The position numbers and the translations under genes are program-made. The notes below the pieces were generated by a model. That model did not search any database and was not told where the DNA came from. It saw nothing but the letters and a program-made list of their open reading frames with translations. From Candidatus Melainabacteria bacterium (GTDB lineage Bacteria > Cyanobacteriota > Vampirovibrionia > Gastranaerophilales > Gastranaerophilaceae), in NCBI GenBank assembly GCA_003258795.1, contig QHMH01000006.1:62001-126000 (forward strand): 64,000 nucleotides of DNA. Reading direction: 5' to 3'. Positions 60,208 through 64,000 of the stretch are shown here, one piece after another; position 1 is the first letter of the stretch; the number at the start of each line of letters is the position of its first letter.

Positions 60208-60996
60208 TTATTCTTCCTCAATTTCTTTTAGGGCTTCTTTTAGTTGTTCATCATTAGGTGATTTGTAGTGCCATTCAAGACGGTTTTCCATGAAAGAAAC
60301 ACCTTTGCCTTTCACTGTATTTGCGACGATAGCAATAGGTTTGTCCGAGGTTTTCAAAAGAGTTTCAGTAACCTCTTTTATATTATTTCCGTCTATTGAA
60401 TATGTCTGAAAACCAAAAGTTTTAATCCTGTCTTCAAGATTTGATTGGTCTATTATTTCGTTAGTTTTTCCAAAACCCTGCAATTTGTTATAATCTACTA
60501 TAAATACAAAATTATTTAGCTTGTGAGATGATGCAAACATTAAAGCTTCCCACACAGAACCTTCGTTACATTCTCCATCCCCACATATAACAAAAACTCT
60601 GCCGGAACATTTATCAATTTTTTTAGCTAAAGCAAACCCTACACCCAATGAAGCCCCATGTCCTAAAGAACCTGATGATACTTCAAAAAACGGTGATTTT
60701 TCTCTATCAATATGGCAAGGTAAAGTTCCATTATCAAGAGAATATTTTTCAATTTTATCTTTTCCTAAAAAACCTCTATGATATAAAACAGAATAAAGTG
60801 CTGCACTTGAATGGCCTTTGCTTAAAATAATTATATCTCTATTTTTATTATTTATGTTTTTAAAAGAGATGTTTGCAACTTTAAAATATAATGAATATAA
60901 GATATCTACTACACTTAGAGCTGAACCTATGTGTGAAACATTGGCTTTATTTACAATTTTTAAAATTGTTTTTCTAATTTCTTTTATATCTTCCAT
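60208..60996 (-). CDS. Transketolase N-terminal half (split subunit)
   Basis: 262 aa. SKGHSSAALYSVLYHRG, SSGSLGHGASLGVGFAL and the thiamine diphosphate motif CGDGECNEGSVWEALMFA...NFVFIVDYN give the diphosphate-binding half of transketolase. With the gene at 59321 it should form one heteromeric enzyme. It heads the minus-strand operon running to 55255. Whether this replaces a full-length housekeeping transketolase elsewhere is unknown. Confidence 0.9.
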   Translation of the reverse strand: MEDIKEIRKTILKIVNKANVSHIGSALSVVDILYSLYFKVANISFKNINNKNRDIIILSKGHSSAALYSVLYHRGFLGKDKIEKYSLDNGTLPCHIDREKSPFFEVSSGSLGHGASLGVGFALAKKIDKCSGRVFVICGDGECNEGSVWEALMFASSHKLNNFVFIVDYNKLQGFGKTNEIIDQSNLEDRIKTFGFQTYSIDGNNIKEVTETLLKTSDKPIAIVANTVKGKGVSFMENRLEWHYKSPNDEQLKEALKEIEEE

Positions 60997-61074
60997 CTAA
61001 AATCTCAAGTTTATAATTCTAACTATGAATACTATTCTACAATAAACAAAAATATAACAAGTAAAAAAAAAATA

Positions 61075-61096
61075 GGCGGACGATTTATCGTCCGCC
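61075..61096 (-). terminator. Terminator after the TRL-like gene
   Basis: Perfect stem GGCGGACGAT / ATCGTCCGCC with a 2-nt central gap, followed on the minus strand by TATTTTTTTTTTAC. It lies 26 bp after the stop codon and separates this gene from the transketolase operon. Confidence 0.9.
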
Positions 61097-61121
61097 CTGA
61101 TATTTTAAAAAGATTCACAAA

Positions 61122-61424
61122 CTATTGTCCATAAGCTCTTGTTGTAATCTTTTTGTATCCAAGGATATTTTTTGTTTCTTGGTCAGCGTGTGACAATGCT
61201 GAAATTTTTCCATTAGTCATTGCTTGTTTTATACTGCAATTTCCCAAAGCAACAACGCCAAAGTAAGTTGTACAAGTAGCAACTCCAACTTTTGCAGGGT
61301 TAACTGAACCAGAACCTAACAATTGGTGAGTTGTATCTTGATATACAATACCAAAAGGTTCAGATGCCAAAACTGGCATAGTCAACAATCCCAATACACC
61401 CAAAGTGCAAAGTAATTTTTTCAT
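61122..61424 (-). CDS. TRL-like exported protein
   Basis: 100 aa from the ATG at 61424, which has AAGGAG 7 nt upstream; an ATG six codons earlier overlaps that site. A signal peptide (MKKLLCTLGVLGLLTMPVLA) precedes PFGIVYQDT, KVGVATCTTYFGVVALGNCSI, then ISALSHADQETKNILG, the layout of the TRL-like (PF13146) family of short exported proteins of unknown role. Monocistronic with a strong terminator. Confidence 0.85.
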   Translation of the reverse strand: MKKLLCTLGVLGLLTMPVLASEPFGIVYQDTTHQLLGSGSVNPAKVGVATCTTYFGVVALGNCSIKQAMTNGKISALSHADQETKNILGYKKITTRAYGQ

Positions 61425-61664
61425 GTTTTTCTCCTTTTTCATACTATCCCCGATTTGATTACCATTATTTGATTATCAAACCTTCTTAACTGTAACACGG
61501 GGAAAAAGTCATGAAAAAATTTTGTTTCATTATTTTAACAAATATTAAGATTATCAAGTTTTTGCATTATAAAGCAAGTTTTAAGCCAATAGTACAAGAT
61601 ACTAAAAATTGAGGCTATTTTTAATATATTAAGTGTTATATTGTTTTAAATCCAGAATATTAAA

Positions 61665-61968
61665 TTATTTGAAAATTGCTATTAAACCCATTACAACAGT
61701 AGGTATTATTACGACAGTAGGCAAAAATTTTTCGATGGATTCTAAATTTTGACCAAATATAAGGTGCAAAAGATGCTCCGGAAGAAGTTCCAATGGCAAG
61801 CATTAAGACGAGTTTCCAGTTTACATTTCCCAAAAGGAGGTGCATTAAAAACCCTACTAAGGAAATTCCAACAAGAATAAACAATGAAGTTCCAAAGATT
61901 TCTAAAGCATTGCAACCCAAAATTATTAGCCCAGCGACAATTGCAACAAACAGAGGGTATATTGGTAA
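61665..61968 (-). pseudogene. Truncated, frameshifted small membrane protein
   Basis: On the minus strand a frame opens right after TGA (61969-61971) with LPIYPLFVAIVAGLIILG and a second helix pair (GTSLFILVGISLVGFLMHLLLG), then GASFAPYIW; after that the sensible reading moves to another frame (ESIEKFLPTVVIIPTVVMG) ending at 61665. So it lacks its 5' end and has at least one frameshift. Family not recognised. Its broken 5' end abuts the broken 5' end of the recombinase pseudogene on the other strand. The rest of 61443-61664 is AT-rich without genes. Confidence 0.55.
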
Positions 61969-61971
61969 TCA

Positions 61972-62805
61972 CATTTATTCTTTGGTGATATGAAATTATG
62001 CGAAATAACTCCAATTTTGATAAAAGAAGTTAGAAAAGCAATGTTGGATAAAGGACGCAAGAATTCTACCGTTAATAAATAGATGGTGTTTCTTGGCTCA
62101 ATATTCAATTTTATGATTGATAATGATGTGCCAGTAAGAAATCCTTTAGATAGAATTAAGAAGCTTAAAGTTGCAAAGAATGAAAAGATTAGAGCCTTAT
62201 CTACAGTTGAAGTTCAAGCCCTGTTGAACAAAACAAAAATCATATATCCGGATTTTTATCCTTTCTTATTTACAGCAATATTTACCGGTATGAGAAAAGG
62301 GTAAATATTTGCTTTGACTTGGGATTCAATAAACTGGATTACTCAGAAAATTACTGTAGATAAAAATTACACTCATGGCGGATTAGTAACTCCCAAAACA
62401 GGCAAAATCAGAGTAATCGATATGTCTAATGAGTTAGCAAAAGTTTTGAAAGAATGGCGTTTGGTTTGCCCGAATAGCGAATTAAATTTAGTATTCCCTA
62501 ATTCTAATGGAAACTATCAAAGTGCTGATAATTTGGCAAAAAGAAGATTTTTACCTGCTTTAAATAGAGCCGGAATTGATAAAATCAGATTCCACGATTT
62601 AAGACATACATCAGCTACAAGAATGGTAGGTGCTGGAGTTCCTATAACAATGGTAAAAGATATATTAGGACATTCCGATATTCATACAACAATGAGATAT
62701 GCTCACGCAATTACAGAACAATCTCTTGAAGCAATAGAAACATTATCACACTATGCAGAAAGAAATAGAAAAATAGTTGAATTGAAGTTAAACTCAAACA
62801 GCTAA
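61972..62805 (+). pseudogene. Tyrosine recombinase/integrase with two in-frame stops and a missing N-terminus
   Basis: One continuous frame encodes HLFFGDMKLCEITP (N-terminal domain, truncated before it), then TAG at 62080-62082, the core-binding end, TGMRKG, then TAA at 62302-62304, and the catalytic domain with FHDLRHTSATRMV and LGHSDIHTTMRYAH. All catalytic residues (Arg, His-x2-Arg, His, Tyr) remain, and no frameshift is needed. The second stop stands where GAA (TGMRKGE) is normal, so a point mutation is likely. The downstream portion (62314-62805) is open from a TTG. It is a remnant of a phage or integrative element. No attachment site could be identified. Confidence 0.85.
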
Positions 62806-62824
62806 ATATAAATTTGAGAAAATA

Positions 62825-62862
62825 AAAACCCTATAAAGTTTTATATTACTTTATGGGGTTTT
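62825..62862 (+). terminator. Terminator after the integrase pseudogene
   Basis: AAAACCCTATAAAGT pairs with ACTTTATGGGGTTTT (one G-T wobble) around an 8-nt loop, followed by ATTTTGTT. It begins 20 bp after the integrase stop. Confidence 0.8.
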
Positions 62863-62984
62863 ATTTTGTTAAAATTGCAATCAATTACACAAATATTACT
62901 ATAACCTGACGGATAAATTTGAAAGAGGGAATGTGGGTATAGTTTCGGTTTTGTTTGAAATTTACCCCCTTCCCTGTTTTTAAG

Positions 62985-63110
62985 AAAAATTATCCTTTTT
63001 ATCCTTTTCTTATCCTTAAAATTATCCTTTTTTCTAAAATAATGTTGCGATTTCGGCTTAAACTCCGACAGGGTTTGAGTTTTTGCAAGGATAGAAAAAG
63101 GATAAAAACT
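62985..63110. repeat. Cluster of short TTATCC motifs in the gap before the HEPN-like gene
   Basis: TTATCC occurs at 62990, 62999, 63010 and 63022, mostly followed by TTTT, with inverted GGATAG/GGATAA at 63089 and 63100. AAACTC/GAGTTT (63060-63082) forms a small hairpin between the two groups. TTATCC is the left half of a DnaA box, but none has the full TTATNCACA. A 306-bp minus-strand frame across 62841-63146 looks like noise. No gene was found in 62863-63155. Confidence 0.45.
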
Positions 63111-63155
63111 TCCGAATAGTGGGAAGAAACTCCATTCAGTAAACAAAAGCGGGCG

Positions 63156-63977
63156 TTATAAATTTTCGGTGCAAAAATTTACATCATGCACACTGGTATT
63201 ACTTATAAAATTTATAATATTATTAATTTTGTCTCTATAAGGAATATCATTACTATCTAGCAAAAGCTTCATATATTTAAGATAAAAACAAAATACATTA
63301 TTTACTATCCAACAAGTTAACGTATAATTAAGGTATGAAGTTGCACACCCATTATTAATTTCTTGATTAAACTCAGGGTATTTTTCAAAAGATTTTAATA
63401 CTTGCAAAGCTTCTTGCTCGTCATTTATTAATTTATCATGTACTATTGCATTTCTTAACTTAATAATATCTGGAATTTTTTGATATTCTATATCATTTTT
63501 GATGTAACTATAATTGTAGATTTTAAGTACAAATTTATATTTATCTAATAACTTTTTTTGACAAATCACATTATTATTTGCGTTTTGTTTGTTAATTTCT
63601 AATCCCTTTTTAAAATTTTTAATAATATTGTTGGGCTTAGAAGATAAAGATATAAGTGTATTTATGCTAGACTCTAAAAAATTAATAGACAATATAATTA
63701 TAGGGATAGTATATATATAAACTAAATGGTTATTTCTATTTTGGTTAGCGTGTTTTAATTGAAATTCTATTGAAGTCAAAATATCATCTGCAAAACTATA
63801 TATTCCTTTAACAGATACTCTATGAAACTTGTCATTATTAATCATGAAAAAATTAAACACCCCCTCATTATTTAACATAGAAATACTTTTTAGCTCTTCT
63901 AAATCCTTTATTAACTGCTTCTTGAATAGTCCAAGCAAAGAACTCTCCTTGTTGGTCGCCAATAATTGTTCTATCAT
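63156..63977 (-). CDS. HEPN-like protein, possibly continuing past the window edge
   Basis: 273 aa from the ATG at 63977; the frame stays open to the window end, with TTG at 63989, so the true start may lie outside. Helical, with a hydrophobic stretch (YIYTIPIIILSINFLESSINTL) and the motif IIKLRNAIVHDKL, whose R175-x4-H180 matches the HEPN nuclease-type signature seen in toxins and defence proteins (HEPN RiboL-PSP-like). No partner nucleotidyltransferase is in view. It neighbours a decayed integrase, which fits an acquired defence gene. Assignment is tentative. Confidence 0.55.
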   Translation of the reverse strand: MIEQLLATNKESSLLGLFKKQLIKDLEELKSISMLNNEGVFNFFMINNDKFHRVSVKGIYSFADDILTSIEFQLKHANQNRNNHLVYIYTIPIIILSINFLESSINTLISLSSKPNNIIKNFKKGLEINKQNANNNVICQKKLLDKYKFVLKIYNYSYIKNDIEYQKIPDIIKLRNAIVHDKLINDEQEALQVLKSFEKYPEFNQEINNGCATSYLNYTLTCWIVNNVFCFYLKYMKLLLDSNDIPYRDKINNIINFISNTSVHDVNFCTENL

Positions 63978-64000
63978 ATTGTTGGTCAAAAGGAAGATGA

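Noticed and set aside
61793..61993. Plus-strand 66-aa frame
   Set aside because: Antisense to the membrane pseudogene, no ribosome binding site, composition not protein-like.
61972..62805. Stop-codon recoding in the recombinase
   Set aside because: Two different stops (TAG and TAA) occur, all other genes here use both as normal stops, and the N-terminus is missing, so pseudogenisation is simpler.
62841..63146. Minus-strand 101-aa frame before the HEPN-like gene
   Set aside because: Overlaps the integrase terminator and the TTATCC cluster; sequence is low in structure and has no translation signal.

Overview
The window is AT-rich (by eye near 30% G+C, not computed), gene-dense chromosomal DNA from a Gram-negative-type bacterium. 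It carries lipid A genes (lpxI, lpxB), an MsbA-like exporter, an MlaE-type permease and a CsaB-type pyruvyl transferase, so an outer membrane with decorated surface glycans is expected. A Ycf45-type AAA ATPase (a cyanobacterial/plastid family), a cyanobacterial-style stand-alone SLOG/DprA-like protein and a lysA-cdaA pair, with no photosynthesis genes, point to a non-photosynthetic relative of the Cyanobacteria (Vampirovibrionia/Melainabacteria, probably Gastranaerophilales). That placement is inference from gene content and style.

Layout. 1-8.3 kb (minus strand): a long run, 126-aa protein, rplS, rbgA, rnhB, then five surface-polysaccharide genes (GT-C, GT4, GT32, CDP-glycerol-type transferase, Wzx flippase cut by the window edge). 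8.5-12.8 kb: lpxI-lpxB, a hexapeptide acetyltransferase, an unusual GNAT-like/tyrosine-phosphatase pair and a cupin. 12.9-26 kb: HEAT-repeat and SLOG proteins, UvrD/PcrA helicase, flippase-like membrane protein, Ycf45 ATPase, csaB, eda, CHASE2 adenylate cyclase, malQ, a TPR/beta-propeller protein and rpsU. 26-32.4 kb: pnp, tRNA-Glu, a polytopic membrane protein, tRNA-Cys, family-4 uracil-DNA glycosylase, a structured leader in front of a phosphodiester glycosidase, and a 52-aa gene. 32.6-40.7 kb: lysA, cdaA (c-di-AMP synthase), YitT, a 115-aa protein, a radical SAM protein with a Tat-like N-terminus, SulP, and a long coiled-coil protein. 40.7-49.5 kb: tlyA, tatD, a GT2 with an extra Cys-rich domain, ilvE, mlaE, yajQ, gatC, pyrG, dnaA.

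From 49.5 kb the window turns accessory: tRNA-Phe followed by three 127-129 bp tandem repeats that each contain broken pieces of the tRNA 3' half; two unknown genes and an XRE regulator; a second polysaccharide locus (52.0-61.0 kb) with GT-D-like, GT2 and GT4 enzymes, an SMR transporter, an MsbA-type ABC protein and a split transketolase; a TRL-like exported protein; a decayed mobile element (tyrosine recombinase with two in-frame stops next to a truncated, frameshifted membrane gene); and a HEPN-like protein at the right edge.

The genes most likely to work together are the two glycan loci with lpxI/lpxB, MsbA, MlaE and CsaB (envelope assembly), and lysA-cdaA (cell-wall precursor and c-di-AMP signalling). 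The strongest leads for undescribed biology are the tRNA-Phe repeat array, the structured RNA leader at about 30788-30895, the Tat-signal radical SAM protein, the GNAT/phosphatase pair and the Cys4-tailed glycosyltransferase. No CRISPR array, rRNA operon or intact insertion sequence was seen.
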